The translations under genes were made by a program, and so were the position numbers. DNA of 64,000 bases, taken from Kappaphycus alvarezii. Taxonomy: Eukaryota; Rhodophyta; Florideophyceae; Gigartinales; Solieriaceae. Numbering within the stretch: the first letter of the stretch is position 1; every line of letters begins with the position of its first letter. Below the pieces are notes generated by a model. That model was not told the origin of the DNA, ran no database searches, and worked only from the letters and a program-made list of their open reading frames with translations. Below, in pieces: positions 33,957-44,473 of this stretch. The stretch lies in NCBI GenBank assembly GCA_002205965.3, contig NADL03000758.1, positions 62,001-126,000 of the forward strand. Reading direction: 5' to 3'.

Positions 33957-35066
33957 TCACATGATCATCTTGGAGAACGAAGTAGGGAAATGGCGTTGCG
34001 CCACGGTTAATAACCGTTTGACTGCTTGTATGTATTTCCGAGTGCGTTCATCATTCATGACGTGCGCGATTTTGTCCTCGCCAATCTTCTCGCGGGCAGC
34101 CCTCGCATGAATACCAACCATAGTAGCACCCATTGGCCACGGAGCCTTTCCAATCGCCAACTGCTCTAGATACAGACTATTTGCTCGAACATATTCTCTT
34201 TGTGCCGCTGCCTCGAAAATATTATTCAAGGCATCCAGAATGTTTCTGGGTAATTTTCTTTTGCGTAACAGTTTGTACAAAGGTTTCAGCCAATCCTTTG
34301 TCTGCTCGTGAGTAACTGCCAAGGAGCGCCCCTTGTTTGTTCTCCGTTCCTCTTTAGACATGGATTCAATTTCTGAAGCCCACAAACGCATATACTTTCG
34401 GAGCTGGGAATAAACGTAATCCTCCTTACAAGTAGGCGCTTGGTCATCGTCGTCTTGATAAAGATGCGGCTTATCACCGACGGCGTTACGTGCATCCTCT
34501 ATTTGCGGAAGTTTTGCACCAGTATACTGAAGCACATCATCAGCTGCATCCTTCGCCTCCATCTCGCGCATCTTAGCCTGGTATACATTCTTCTGTCCCT
34601 TGGAAGTTTCCTCCCGCGCAAGTTCCAACTCACGCATACGATGAAACCGCTGCCACGCGCTCTCCCCGAACAATGTGGCTGGTTCTTTCAACGCACGCAG
34701 CCTGACAATCACTTCTGCTTTGGTCAGTGGCGGTTGTTCTGCACATGTTTCAGCGGTTGTGAAATCCGTTGCGTTCCCTACAGAGCCCTGCTCAAGTGTG
34801 ACATTAGTTTTGTTGGTGATTTGGGCTTTTATGGTTGGAGGGGCTTGGGTAGTGGAGGAAGGGGTGAGGCGTGATTTGTTTCGCGCTCGGCGTTGCTCGT
34901 CTTCTAGCTCGCGTGCGTAGTAGGCTTTTTGCTGCTCGTCGTCAAGTTCCTTCTTTGTTCGCCATCGCTTTGGAGGATGATGGGACGGTAAGGTGGTGGA
35001 GAGGTTGGCGGTGGCGGCATTTCGCTTCTTTGCGATTTCGGCTTTGAGAGCGGCGAGGGAGTCCAT
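33957..35066 (-). CDS. PRP18: Pre-mRNA splicing factor Prp18
   Basis: A 369-residue protein with the Prp18 layout. Prp18 acts in the second catalytic step of pre-mRNA splicing with Slu7 and the U5 snRNP. A basic coiled-coil N-terminus (about residues 1-70) leads to the short SFM-type motif, PLTKAEVIVRLRALKEPATL then FGESAWQRFHRMRELE (about 113-150). The C-terminal Prp18 domain includes YVYSQLRKYMRLWASEIE, LKPLYKLLRKRKLPRNILDA and the conserved loop region APWPMGATMVGIHARAAREK, then an all-helical end. The ATG at 35066 is the first in frame. No intron is seen. It converges on Trm7 and diverges from Rpt6 across about 690 bp. A working splicing factor fits with the intron inferred at 61.4 kb. 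Confidence 0.92.
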   Translation of the reverse strand: MDSLAALKAEIAKKRNAATANLSTTLPSHHPPKRWRTKKELDDEQQKAYYARELEDEQRRARNKSRLTPSSTTQAPPTIKAQITNKTNVTLEQGSVGNATDFTTAETCAEQPPLTKAEVIVRLRALKEPATLFGESAWQRFHRMRELELAREETSKGQKNVYQAKMREMEAKDAADDVLQYTGAKLPQIEDARNAVGDKPHLYQDDDDQAPTCKEDYVYSQLRKYMRLWASEIESMSKEERRTNKGRSLAVTHEQTKDWLKPLYKLLRKRKLPRNILDALNNIFEAAAQREYVRANSLYLEQLAIGKAPWPMGATMVGIHARAAREKIGEDKIAHVMNDERTRKYIQAVKRLLTVAQRHFPTSFSKMIM

Positions 35067-35752
35067 GGTGTGGATGATGGTGTGGGGAAAGAACGGTTGG
35101 TGGTGGAGACAGGCTAGAGAGGCTTGGATTAAAACCCGACTGTTCAGCCGCGAGTGTGCGGGAGCGACGGGAAGGGGGTCTGATAGAGTTTGCTCGGTAC
35201 GGTCGGAACGCGACTTCGATACAGTGAACCTGCAATAACCAAGCTTTGACGTATCCTAGCTAGCGTTTACGCGAACAGAGAAAAGTTCACTGCGCGGCAT
35301 GATACAGTTTTATAGTACAGTACAGTGTACGGTAGTTACTGTACAAATGATGTACAGAAACGACTGTAATGTTTTTTTTACCACATTCTGCTTTTGTGCA
35401 CATTACAGTTCTGTACAAAGACGTCCGTTTACGTAATTTTCAACAATGAAAAAATGTTGAAATTCACCGCAACGATAATATTTGTACCCAATTTCGCTGC
35501 AACGTTTTCTATTGCATCGCCATTGCCTTCCACTACTCAAGCCGCGACCAAATAAAATTTTCCCTCAAATTGGTGCTCACTCTGCTCACTGCGTGTGGCA
35601 CGTACCGACCAAAACCCGGTTTCTCCACTTCACACAACTCACAACGGCCATCACTAAACCTAGCTTACTCGCCCTCATCTACCGACTGCGGAATCTCTAT
35701 CACCCACTTTCCAAAATCCCCCCTACACCTCAACACCCACTCACCGGCAAAA
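35067..35752. promoter_or_regulatory. Shared head-to-head promoter interval of Prp18 and Rpt6
   Basis: About 690 bp separate the divergent start codons. The middle (about 35314-35417) is dense in GTACAG/CTGTAC motifs, including GTACAGTA near 35315 and TACTGTAC near 35338. The 200 bp before the Rpt6 start are CA/CT-rich on the plus strand, a possible 5' leader. Promoter function is inferred from position only. Confidence 0.5.
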
Positions 35753-36978
35753 ATGGCCACCGGTGTACCCCCGGTCATGGCAAGCGGCCGAGCCGGCCTG
35801 AGCATCGGTCTCCGCTCCTACTATCAAACAAAGATGGATCAGCTGGAGAGCAAGATCCGCGAGAAGCAAGAGAACCTTCGCCGACTCCAAGCACAACGCA
35901 ATGAGCTGAATTCAAAAGTTCGTAACCTACGCGAGGAGCTTCAGTTGTTGCAGGAACCGGGCAGTTATGTCGGTGAAGTGGTCAAAATTATGGGCAAGAA
36001 AAAGGTGCTTGTCAAGGTGCATCCGGAGGGAAAGTATGTTGTCGATGTCGACAAGTCTATTGATATTACAAAGTTGTCTTCTACCGCACGTGTTGCCCTG
36101 AGGAATGATTCGTATACGCTGCACAAAGTTTTGCCGAGCAAGGTCGATCCACTTGTGTCCCTCATGCGTGTTGAGAATGTACCTGATTCTACATATGAAA
36201 TGATCGGCGGCCTGGATGAGCAGCTCAAGGCAATCCGTGAGGTGATTGAATTGCCTGTGTTGCATCCTGAGTTGTTTGATGCCCTGGGTATTGCCCAGCC
36301 TAAGGGCGTCTTGTTGTACGGACCTCCTGGCACTGGAAAGACCCTTCTTGCCCGAGCTGTGGCTCATCACACAAAGTGTACGTTTATTCGTGTTTCAGGC
36401 TCGGAGCTTGTGCAAAAGTACATTGGTGAAGGTAGTCGCATGGTCCGTGAATTGTTTGTTATGGCACGTGAGCATGCCCCATCAATTATCTTCATGGATG
36501 AGATTGATTCCATTGGTTCCGCAAGAATGAATAGCGGGGAAGCGGGGGAGGCGATTCAGAAGTACAGCGTACCATGCTTGAGTTGCTCAACCAGTTGGAC
36601 GGATTTGAAGCCACGAAGAATATCAAGGTGCTTATGGCCACGAATCGATTGGATATTCTGGATTCCGCGTTGCTGAGACCGGGTCGCATTGACAGGAAGA
36701 TTGAGTTTCCGCCGCCGAATGAGGAGGCGAGGAAGCAGATTTTGAAGATTCATTCCCGCAAGATGAATTTAGTGAGGGGAATTGACTTGAGCAAGATTGC
36801 TTCGAAAATGTCTGGGGCTTCAGGGGCAGAGACAAAGTCTGTGTGTACAGAGGCGGGAATGTTTGCGCTGCGAGAACGGCGGCTGTACGTGCAGCAGGAG
36901 GATTTTGAGCTGGCTGTGGCAAAGGTGATGAGGAAGGATCGTGACGCCAACGAATCCTTGCGTCGGCTATGGAAGTAA
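35753..36978 (+). CDS. RPT6: 26S proteasome regulatory ATPase Rpt6 (one-base frameshift near 36540)
   Basis: An AAA ATPase of the proteasome 19S base, which unfolds substrates and opens the 20S gate. After ATG 35753 come an N-terminal coiled coil (about residues 25-70, [20 protein letters not shown]), an OB-like domain, then Walker [14 protein letters not shown] and Walker [13 protein letters not shown]. The sensor and C-terminal lid ([38 protein letters not shown]) follow, ending LRRLWK. Near 36536-36550 the first frame becomes nonsense. Adding one G in the run GCGGGGGAGG makes the expected [20 protein letters not shown] continue to 36978, giving 408 residues, the normal Rpt6 length. The gene is essential and otherwise perfectly conserved, so an assembly indel is likelier than a pseudogene. 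It is head-to-head with Prp18 and converges on Naa20, with 228 bp between stops. Confidence 0.93.
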
Positions 36979-37206
36979 GGAGAAAGCATTCCGGGTGACG
37001 GCAAGTTGACCATCGGGCTACAGTACCCTCCTCGACGGTCTCTTTGTTTATCTTTTTGGCGTGTTTAAAAGATATGAGATTTGCAGGGTTTCCCTGGCGG
37101 TCGGCAGTCATGAAATATTTTTCTGGACCCGATGGAGAAAGGTGGCACTGGAAATCAGAAAAGGAGCAATGGCTCAACGGAAGGCGATTGAATAAAAGTT
37201 AGGCTG

Positions 37207-37733
37207 TTACATTGTAATGTGAACGTCTTGCGCTTTAACAGGATGTTTGATAGGAATCATAGAGGCCTTGCTTTTGTCGCGAGCCAGAGCCTTGCGCATG
37301 TCGTAAGCGTCTTCGTTTCCTCCATAATAATCAAGTATTGTTCGGTACACAATGTAACCCATACGCTTGTACATGGTGATAGCAGCGGCATTTGACTTGC
37401 GAACAAAGAGATCCACAAAATACGCATTGTACGTATCCTGCGAAAGGGTTTCGGTAAACTTCATAAGCTTTGTAGCTAGTCCGAGGCGACGATATTCGGG
37501 AGCTACAGTGACGGCAGACACATGACCGTGCCAGAGACGAGCCTCCCCCTCCGTTTTGCCAATCACATATGCCATGAGTGTGCCGTCGGGGGAGGTAACG
37601 GTCTGCTGGAATTCAGGCCAGCGGAACATGTACTGAAAGTAGAAGTTCATGTTGTACGTCTCGGTTAGCTTGTCTAGATTGACGGGGTTGAGACGGAAGA
37701 GGTCGCTCGACGGAATCGTCTTGTCGACGACAT
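37207..37733 (-). CDS. NAA20: NatB catalytic subunit, N-alpha-acetyltransferase 20 (one-base frameshift near 37706)
   Basis: A GNAT-fold acetyltransferase that, with Naa25, acetylates protein N-termini beginning Met-Asp, Met-Glu, Met-Asn or Met-Gln on the ribosome. The main frame holds LTETYNMNFYFQYMFRWPEF, the acetyl-CoA loop VAPEYRRLGLATKLM (the R/QxxGxG/A class motif), YFVDLFVRKSNAAAITMYKR and the family end signature EDAYDMRKALARDKSKASMI. The ORF starting at the internal ATG 37650 lacks the N-terminus. Upstream, in the neighbouring frame, ATG 37733 gives MSSTRRFRR, which aligns in length and type with the family start MTTIRRF. Restoring one base near 37706 joins it to DLFRLNPVNLDKLTETYN. 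Total length would be about 175 residues, normal for Naa20. The single missing base mirrors those in Rpt6 and GrpE. Confidence 0.9.
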
Positions 37734-38322
37734 TGCAATGTCGTGCGGGGGCTGAATGGATGATGGTAGTCGGAAATGTTTGATTCGGGGGTTTGTAGTG
37801 GTGTGTGTAGACTAGACTGACGACTTAACGGCTTGACGGGCTCCTTGAGATGAAGATCGTGTAGGAGACTGGTACGGTGGGGACACCGGGCCGTGAAAGA
37901 TATACACGTGTCAGTTTGACGTAAAGTTGCGCAAGTTGTATTTGTCAACAGTGTTGACAGATTGACAATGGTGGGAATAGGGGATAGACATAATTTCTAT
38001 GAAAATTCAAGGTGGATTTGTGGAGATCAATAGCGTTTCGGGATGGCATCGCGTTCGTGCGCCCCTCGCCATTCAGCATTTGGTCAGCCTTGCATTTGTG
38101 AATATCTCGACCCTTTAACCAAACTATCAACAGGTTGATTCTCGTGCGAAGCTTCTCTGCTGACCCCAATCATGTGACTGCTTTGCACCTTCGTCAAGCC
38201 GTTTGGGTTTCACACCTGATATAACTTGTGCTCGACGACCACTTGAACTTGGTTCACTCCCTCTTTTTGGGCAACCCAGAGTCAAAGAAGCAAAAACTGC
38301 AACAACTTTGTTTCCCGCAGCA
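37734..38322. promoter_or_regulatory. Head-to-head promoter interval of Naa20 and the DUF1279 gene
   Basis: About 590 bp between divergent starts. No recognised gene and, unlike other host-gene promoter intervals here, no TACTGTAC motif was seen. Minus-strand frames in it have no known domain. Confidence 0.4.
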
Positions 38323-38867
38323 ATGGCCCTAACCTTTGTCTCCTCCTTCTCGCGCGTCCATTGCACCCAACCTTCCTACGCGCTCCATCAACAGCACCCC
38401 TCGTCACTCCCTCCTCAACCTTTGTCCCTATCCGCACCTCAATTTATCCCCGCCCCAAACCACTTATCCGCCGGCGGTCCCCTAGCCCGTGCATGACTCA
38501 GAACACGAGTCCCACCCCAAACAACTCGCAGACTGCAAAACAGTTGGCCCAACTCTACGGCGGTTCATACCTCGGCACTTCCATATTCCTTTCCATCATA
38601 TCGTATATTATTCTGTACGTCATGATTGCTGCTGGTGTTGATGTTCGTGCTCTGGTTAATGCATTTGGCGACCTACTAAGCCAAACTCCCATAGGCAGGC
38701 CTGCCGTATTGGACAGTGTGTCTGACACAGCAAGCACTGCCACCCTGGCCTACATTGCTCACAAGGCTGTCAGTCCATTGCGCTTTCCGCTTACCGTTGC
38801 TGCCACTCCGGCCGTGGCAAAGGTCTTTTCGAAGAGGGGCGAGGACAAGGAGGAAAAGGACTCGTGA
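38323..38867 (+). CDS. DUF1279 (FAM210-like) organelle membrane protein
   Basis: The conserved core begins LAQLYGGSYLGTSIFLSIIS and continues YIILYVMIAAGVDVRALV, one hydrophobic segment of about 20 residues followed by GVD. It ends in AYIAHKAVSPLRFPLTVAAT and AVAKVF, the DUF1279/FAM210 pattern. These proteins sit in mitochondrial or plastid membranes; their biochemical role is not settled. The safest start in the core frame is ATG 38493, giving about 124 residues. A better targeting peptide begins at ATG 38323 (MALTFVSSFSRV, then a serine/proline/arginine-rich stretch), but it is in a different frame and would need a single-base shift near 38360. That fits the other indels in this island. I therefore give the wider span. 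It converges on GrpE, with 143 bp between stops. Confidence 0.75.
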
Positions 38868-39010
38868 AACTATTTTCCGCATACGATTCTCACAAACGTG
38901 TGTGGCTAGCACCTAGTTGTAGATTCACTTTATTGCAGCCTTCCCCCATGGACATTTGGAAAGAATCGCATCTCCATCGAAATCACCTTACTGCATTTAT
39001 GCAAAAAAAG

Positions 39011-39933
39011 TTATTGGCCTTCCGTTTCAACCTCGCCTTTCTTCACCGCTTGAGCCACTTCCTCCGGTACCGCCTCAATCCCATCAGCATCAATAGCATC
39101 AGCGGCACCGTTTCCACTTTCACCAATATCCTCCACTTCAGGCCCTGGTCCTTCCGAAACACCGACAATCGCGGCTCGGATCAACGTATCCCCAATCTTG
39201 TAACCCCTTTGAAATTGCGCGCACACCACATCCTCCGCATGTTCACTACTCTCCATCTTCTGAATCGCTTCATGAATCTCTGGATCAAACACTTCCCCAA
39301 CGGCGTCAATCGGCTCTACTTTCAGCTTAGTTACAGCCTCGACCAACTGTTTGTTGATCGCCTGATAACTCGAGCTAATTGCTTTCTCCCGATCCGTCTC
39401 GGCATTCACCTGTTGGATAGCGCGCTCAAAATTGTCCAAGACCCTATAATTTCCTTACAAACCTTCGCCGTGCTCTTTGCATCCTGCTTGCGCAAATCCT
39501 CCATACTTCTCCGTCTATAATTTTCATAGTCCGCCGCAAGACGCACATACTTTTCCTTTTCCGCTTGCACAGCCTCGGTGTCATTCTCAAGTTGTGCCTT
39601 GGCGTCGATTAATTCCTTTTGCACAATCTCCAACTTTTTCTTAAGAAATGCGGGTGAGGAGAGGATATCGTCGGCCGTGACTTCCTCAACCGCGTCTGTA
39701 CCTTGCTCAGGAGCCTTGGGGTTCTCTACTGCCTCGCCTTCTTCGCCTTCAGGTTCTTTCGGCGGAGGGGGCGGGGCAGCGCCAAGAGCAACGATTCGGG
39801 CGCGTGATGTTATTCGACGACGAGCACATGGGAGACGAGATGGCGCTCCGGAAATGCAGGTGTAGAAGGGAGAGGCTGCTGTAAGAGGAATGGCGGGTGT
39901 GCCAAGGAAGGCGGTTAGAGTTGGGTAAGACAT
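39011..39933 (-). CDS. grpE: GrpE nucleotide-exchange factor, probably plastid (one-base frameshift near 39443)
   Basis: GrpE releases ADP from Hsp70/DnaK. ATG 39933 opens a leader of about 50 residues rich in Ser, Thr, Ala and Arg and poor in acids (ending near RRRITSRARIVALG), consistent with plastid or mitochondrial import. An acidic spacer and a long coiled coil follow (PAFLKKKLEIVQKELIDAKA, then YVRLAADYENYRRRS). The central signature VLDNFERAIQQVNAETD starts the second frame. The frames meet at 39442-39444, where ATAGGGTC should be ATAGGGGTC: one G missing in a G run. The C-terminal beta domain has EVFDPEIHEAIQKMES and QFQRGYKIGDTLIRAAIVGV, the usual GrpE end, plus an acidic tail. Corrected length is about 307 residues. 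Identity is firm; plastid rather than mitochondrial location is an inference. Confidence 0.9.
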
Positions 39934-40425
39934 TGTGGAATGAATGAGAGGCCGAAGAATGGTAAGGCGATGACGCCGTTGCTTGAGAGGTTGAAATGGT
40001 GTAAATAAGATCAAAACACCCTTGCAGTCGACGCCGGAGGAGAGGTTAGAGCATGATAAATTATGGTGCTCGACAATGCAATATGGTGCGTGACGTTGCC
40101 ATGATCTCTTCCTGACGCTTTTCCCATTCAGTGTACGGGTTCTACATGGCAATACGGAGATTGTTCCTGTAAGGTTTGAAATGCGAGAGGCTCTGGAGAA
40201 TTCTCTAGAAGTTACTGTGCTCCGTACTGTAAGGCTCTGTAAATGGTCGCTCCGAATCAAGGCTTGTCAAGTGTACTGTACTGTACTGCGTTCATTCGAT
40301 CAGAAGCGCTACTGTACTGTAATGTACACATACTTACATTACGTGCGCAGCACTTTTGCTGCAGTGTAGCCGAACGAAGTGCAGTGCGCTAAAATATGGT
40401 ACGCCTGATTGCAAAGTAGCACAGC
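39934..40425. other. Interval upstream of GrpE, rich in TACTGTAC motifs
   Basis: No gene recognised. Overlapping TACTGTAC units lie near 40273-40288 and 40311-40325, and a weaker CTGTAA series near 40213-40240, all 270-390 bp upstream of the GrpE start. From about 40381 the sequence GCAGTGCGCTAAAATATG may be the outer end of the Harbinger element that continues after the piggyBac insertion. Confidence 0.5.
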
Positions 40426-40448
40426 ATATCCCTAATGCCAGATTTTAA

Positions 40449-40466
40449 GGATCGCTATAGCGATCC
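40449..40466. repeat. Palindromic subterminal motif of the piggyBac-like element
   Basis: GGATCGCTATAGCGATCC is a perfect 18-bp palindrome about 20 bp inside the left end. Near-identical copies sit at 40654-40669, 44404-44419 and 44457-44473. Symmetric placement near both ends suggests transposase binding sites. Confidence 0.8.
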
Positions 40467-40658
40467 AAACTTTTATCTTTTCATAGTTCGGCAAATAGTT
40501 GTCGCAGCCACATCACAGCATACAGAATGCTTCTGCACGTGTTGCTCCAGCGATTCACAAAGTTTGGAGGAGATTCATGGATTAATCGAGGCGTTATTAG
40601 CCGTTACACTCACGCCTCCAGAAGAGGTTTTATGAGCCTGAAAAATGCGTTATGATCG

Positions 40659-43600
40659 CTATACCGATCCTAACGAACTACTTACTTCCCCAGCAATACC
40701 GCCCTTCCAACTAACTAAACGCACTATACTACGTTCTGCGTCGTCTAATAGACCGTTGACTATTAGTTCTCCCTTCTCTGGATCTCCGTCGCGCAGAACT
40801 TGCTGGACCACTGATCTGTACAACAGTCTCTCTGCTCGAATTCCCTCCCTAGTACTAGGACTATCAGATTCTCCGCCACGCCTTATTGGAGCTGGAGCCC
40901 TACATAATTCAAGCACTTTAGACTCGTGCCATACGTTCCAGCAGCTTTTTCGTAAACCGGGGTAAGTGCGCAGGCACAAATGGACAGCACAAAGTACGCA
41001 GCAGTATGTAGACCTTTGTCCTTTCCATCCATCGCTTTTGTTCTGTCCACATAGAGCGCAGTACATGAGAGAGCTCTGCTTTGGAGCATGTCCCCTTATT
41101 GAGAGGCGTAGCGCTGTGCCGTCCATACCATTGAAAAACGCTAGTCTGTTTCGCCTTTTCGATTTAGCTAACGCTAAAAGCCTCTGAACTTCTTCGGTAG
41201 CTGTAATCTCTTCCATCATACAGTTCTGTTCGCCGGTCAGCTGTATAGTTGCTGCATGGCTTAGAAGCTCCTTTGAAACGTCTAGCATAAAATCAGCTGT
41301 GGCCTTACCTTGTTGAGAGCGTTTCGGTAGCTTTCAATCGACTTAAATGATTGAACAGTTTCTAATAAGTCCATACGTTGAAACATGCGCCAGCCGAAAA
41401 AAGCATTGACCTCAACTGTCTTCAAGACTTGCGAAACGATTTTCTGCTCCGATTTAAAGTGGGATGTTGAGCTTCGAAGAACAGCCCTTTGCTGCGTAGC
41501 CCCGTCCACTCCTGCTTTCGTCTTGGAATAAAAGCTTTGGGCTGCGTGCTTGAACAGTATCAATGGGACATAGCATACATTTAACTTGACGTGGTTGTCG
41601 ATAATTTTCCAGAACTTATGTCTTGTCAATAACAGCTCCTGAATTTCTCCTCTTACGAAGTTTGGAAATGCCGTGTCTTCTTCATGCGCCCCGAGCACTA
41701 AAGTTTGCGCTAATTCCAGCAGAATTCCTTGCCAATAATCCAGTGTTTCCATAGGGCACTTGATTAGCAGAGTGTAGAGAATTCCTGTTTCTGCGGCTAC
41801 AATATACAAAGCAAAATGAAATCGCAGTACTACGACCTGGTGAACAATTTGAGCCATGTGCTCTGTTGGCACAAATTTCGTGAATGTCTCATCCCCAAGT
41901 GTACAGCGTATAAGATCCGGCGTGCTGAGATGCACGACTTGCCCAATACTTGATGCAGCAACCTTAGTTTTGATCTCCACTGAAGCGATCACTGCGGGCT
42001 CTCTATTTACGTCGATAGTTCCATCTGGATCATAAGACCATTCATCAAAGTATCGCATTGAAAGAAACGCAATCCCGTCTGGTGAAAAAGCTATGTAATG
42101 GGCGCCATTCATAGAAACCATTCCGAGCTCAAAAACAGATCTAACAAATGACATGGACTGAATGGCATTAAAAACGGCTCGCTCATTTGCATTCCTCTCA
42201 TCATCGCGGCAGTCGAAACTTTAGAGCTAAACCAGCCTTGAAGCAGGGTGTCAAACCATTGCTTCTGTGTTCTATCCTTCCCGCTGGCTGCCCTTATCCC
42301 TAATTGCTTTTCACCCCCGGATCTGACATTAATAAATGCCCAGCATTTTTACCCGTTATCCTGAACTGTCACAACACGAACCAATCTGCACATCTCTGTC
42401 CTAGCGTGAGCACATGACAGTGCAACCCAATTTCTCTTTCCGCTACTTCTCTGAAGCCTTGCGTGTTCTGCTCATCCAAGGTTGTCCCACTAAATAAGGT
42501 ATTAGTCAAAGAATCATTTGATTTAGGCACCGCTATCCACGTGTTCAAGCTGCTCTGCAAGGATGGTGGGACGGTATACATAAATCGCAAAATTTGCTGA
42601 ACTTGTCATTGCCTCTTTCCCTTACTGCAATGGCAGTAATTTTGTCTTGTCCCAGCTTTTTAGCAAACGCGGCTGCGCTCTTAGTGGCGAAAATACTTCC
42701 GGTCCCAACTCTGGCTCATCGTGTATAACGAACTCCCTTCTTCTATCGAAGCCAGCAAGAAGTGCTTCCCGTGGGTCTAAAATGTTTTCCGTCCCTAAAT
42801 TCATTGGATTGCCAAGTTGTGATTGATGATTTACAGTCTCATTACACGTGCCTGCAATAGCTGTGGAGGATTCAGTTGTCCCTTCTCCAATGGTGTTGGA
42901 TACCTGAGCTCTATCTTCATCTTCTGGCTCGACAGCTTCTTCGTCTATGTCACCCCGAAGGGGGTTCAAAAAAGACTTTCCTACGAACGGATGAAACGCA
43001 AGATGTGGTCGGGCATAACAAAAACGGAGCCAAGTCCTTGTTCCATGAGAACTCGCATGAAACTCTCTTTTCGATATCCCCTATCCGCAGTAACAATACA
43101 CCCGTTCATAGATTCCTCACCGCGTCCATCCAACAAGGAATCAAGCAACTTCCGCACAGAATCTGATTGGTCCTCGTCGCGTCTTCTGAATCGCAAAGCA
43201 AAAACAACACGAAAAAGTGCGTCTGCCAGAGCATCGGCGGAGTGTCCTCTCTATCTGCCTTTCTAGAACTTAATGTATTCACTTGGTTATCCGATGCCCT
43301 AGTACCAAAAAGTTCATCGTCGAGTGTAGCCACAAGGTAAAGAGGATTAAAAAATACTTTAAGAGTGTCCCGAAACGCGAGAGTCTCGAACTCAGAAAGG
43401 AACCTTGCTTCATCGCGCTGCGCATTCCATTGACTGCATCCAGTAGTACCTCGTCCAGTTGCCGAGTATCCCAGTATATTAGCCGCAACGAATCTTACTT
43501 TATCTACAGATGGCGTGACCCTTCCAGATTGCCGCAAAACGTCAATAGCTTTCTCAAACTTAGTCCGTCGTGTGCGAGAAGAGCAAAACACCCACATAGC

Positions 43601-44264
43601 TATACATATCCGCAAGCGTCAGCATCTTCTGCGACATATTGCTTAAACGGATTGACTCGTTTAGCCAGTCCAGAAGTTTCCTCAGCAGACTGTTCATCAT
43701 TAAAACCACAAAGGCAATTCGATTAGGCGTCAGATTCCTGACGTTTAGCTCTATCTTCATATTTGCGACAGATACACTGCACAACAAACTTGCACGGTGC
43801 TGAATTACGCTATCATCAAACTACTTTTCCAGCATAACCGGGTTGCACGCAGCGGCTCGCACCGTCCAATCAGAGCTAACATCTTGTGTTGTGCGTCCCG
43901 TACCGTGGACATTTATTACAGCCCGTCTTCCCCTTGCAGCAGTCCCAATACCTCCCCTGCGACCTCGCCCACGCCCTCTCGATCTTGGCAGCTGCAGCAC
44001 ATTCTGCGTTACATCTCCTATGCTCGGTGCATTGCGAGTCGTGAGCGACGGGGCTCGCACTTGGGTTGGATGTATCGTCTCGAAATCTTTTTCCTGAGGT
44101 ACGAGCGCAGTTTCTTGTTGTCTATCGTCAAGGGGAGCGCTCGTAGTGTAGTTTTGTAGCGCATGAGAGGCTGAAGGTAGCCTGTCGCCCGAGCCAGTGG
44201 CAGTAGATGCCCTGGTGGCTCCATCAGGGATCGGGAACATTTTGACCGGCCACCTCTCATGCAA
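40659..44264 (-). pseudogene. PiggyBac-like transposase with embedded nuclease-like domain and C-terminal zinc ribbon
   Basis: Order along the minus strand: an N-terminal arginine/glycine-rich region (44264-43821, with SRGRGRGRRGG); transposase core pieces at 43560-43190, including GYSATGRGTTGCSQWNAQRD and LYLVATLDDELFGTRASDNQ (first catalytic Asp); then GCIVTADRGYRKESFMRVLM with GLGSVFVMPDHILR (43140-42985), the second catalytic Asp region of piggyBac proteins. An acidic stretch follows. The long open frame 42154-41282 has AFSPDGIAFL and PAVIASVEIKTKVAASSIGQ, resembling the SPDG...ExK core of YqaJ/PD-(D/E)XK nucleases. The last frame (41288-40659) contains CALCGQNKSDG...YCCVLCAVHLC and CWNVWH, the cysteine-rich domain that ends piggyBac transposases. 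Frame changes near 43.7, 43.0, 42.4 and 41.28 kb make it a pseudogene. Confidence 0.75.
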
Positions 44265-44456
44265 TTTTGGTCCTTTTTCTGTTCCGGAAAGTCAGAAAAG
44301 ATCTCCAGCTGATCCGTATTCAGAACCAGATCCAACGGCTTGGAAACAAAGACTAGTTCACGCGTTAGTGCCGTTGCAATGTACCCCTTAAAACGGGAGT
44401 TATGATCGGTATAGCGATCATAATGCTAAAATATCTATTTCGCGAATTACGCGTTT

Positions 44457-44473
44457 GGATCGCTATAGCGATC
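44457..44473. repeat. Palindromic subterminal motif, right end of the piggyBac-like element
   Basis: GGATCGCTATAGCGATC lies about 17 bp inside the right terminus and mirrors the left copy. A second right-end copy with one change (GATCGGTATAGCGATC) is at 44404-44419. Confidence 0.8.

Noticed and set aside
35570..35752. 61-codon upstream extension of the Rpt6 frame
   Set aside because: It adds low-complexity sequence not found in Rpt6 proteins; the ATG at 35753 gives the normal N-terminus.
36536..36550. Programmed ribosomal frameshift or intron in Rpt6
   Set aside because: The protein family needs exactly one extra base with no room for an intron, no stop codon or slippery heptamer is in the expected place, and the same kind of defect appears in two neighbouring genes.
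37613..37948. Minus 111-codon frame overlapping the Naa20 start
   Set aside because: Shadow frame; the family N-terminus is found in the other two frames with one missing base.
38864..39520. 218-codon plus-strand frame
   Set aside because: Antisense shadow of GrpE; composition is that of a reversed coding strand.
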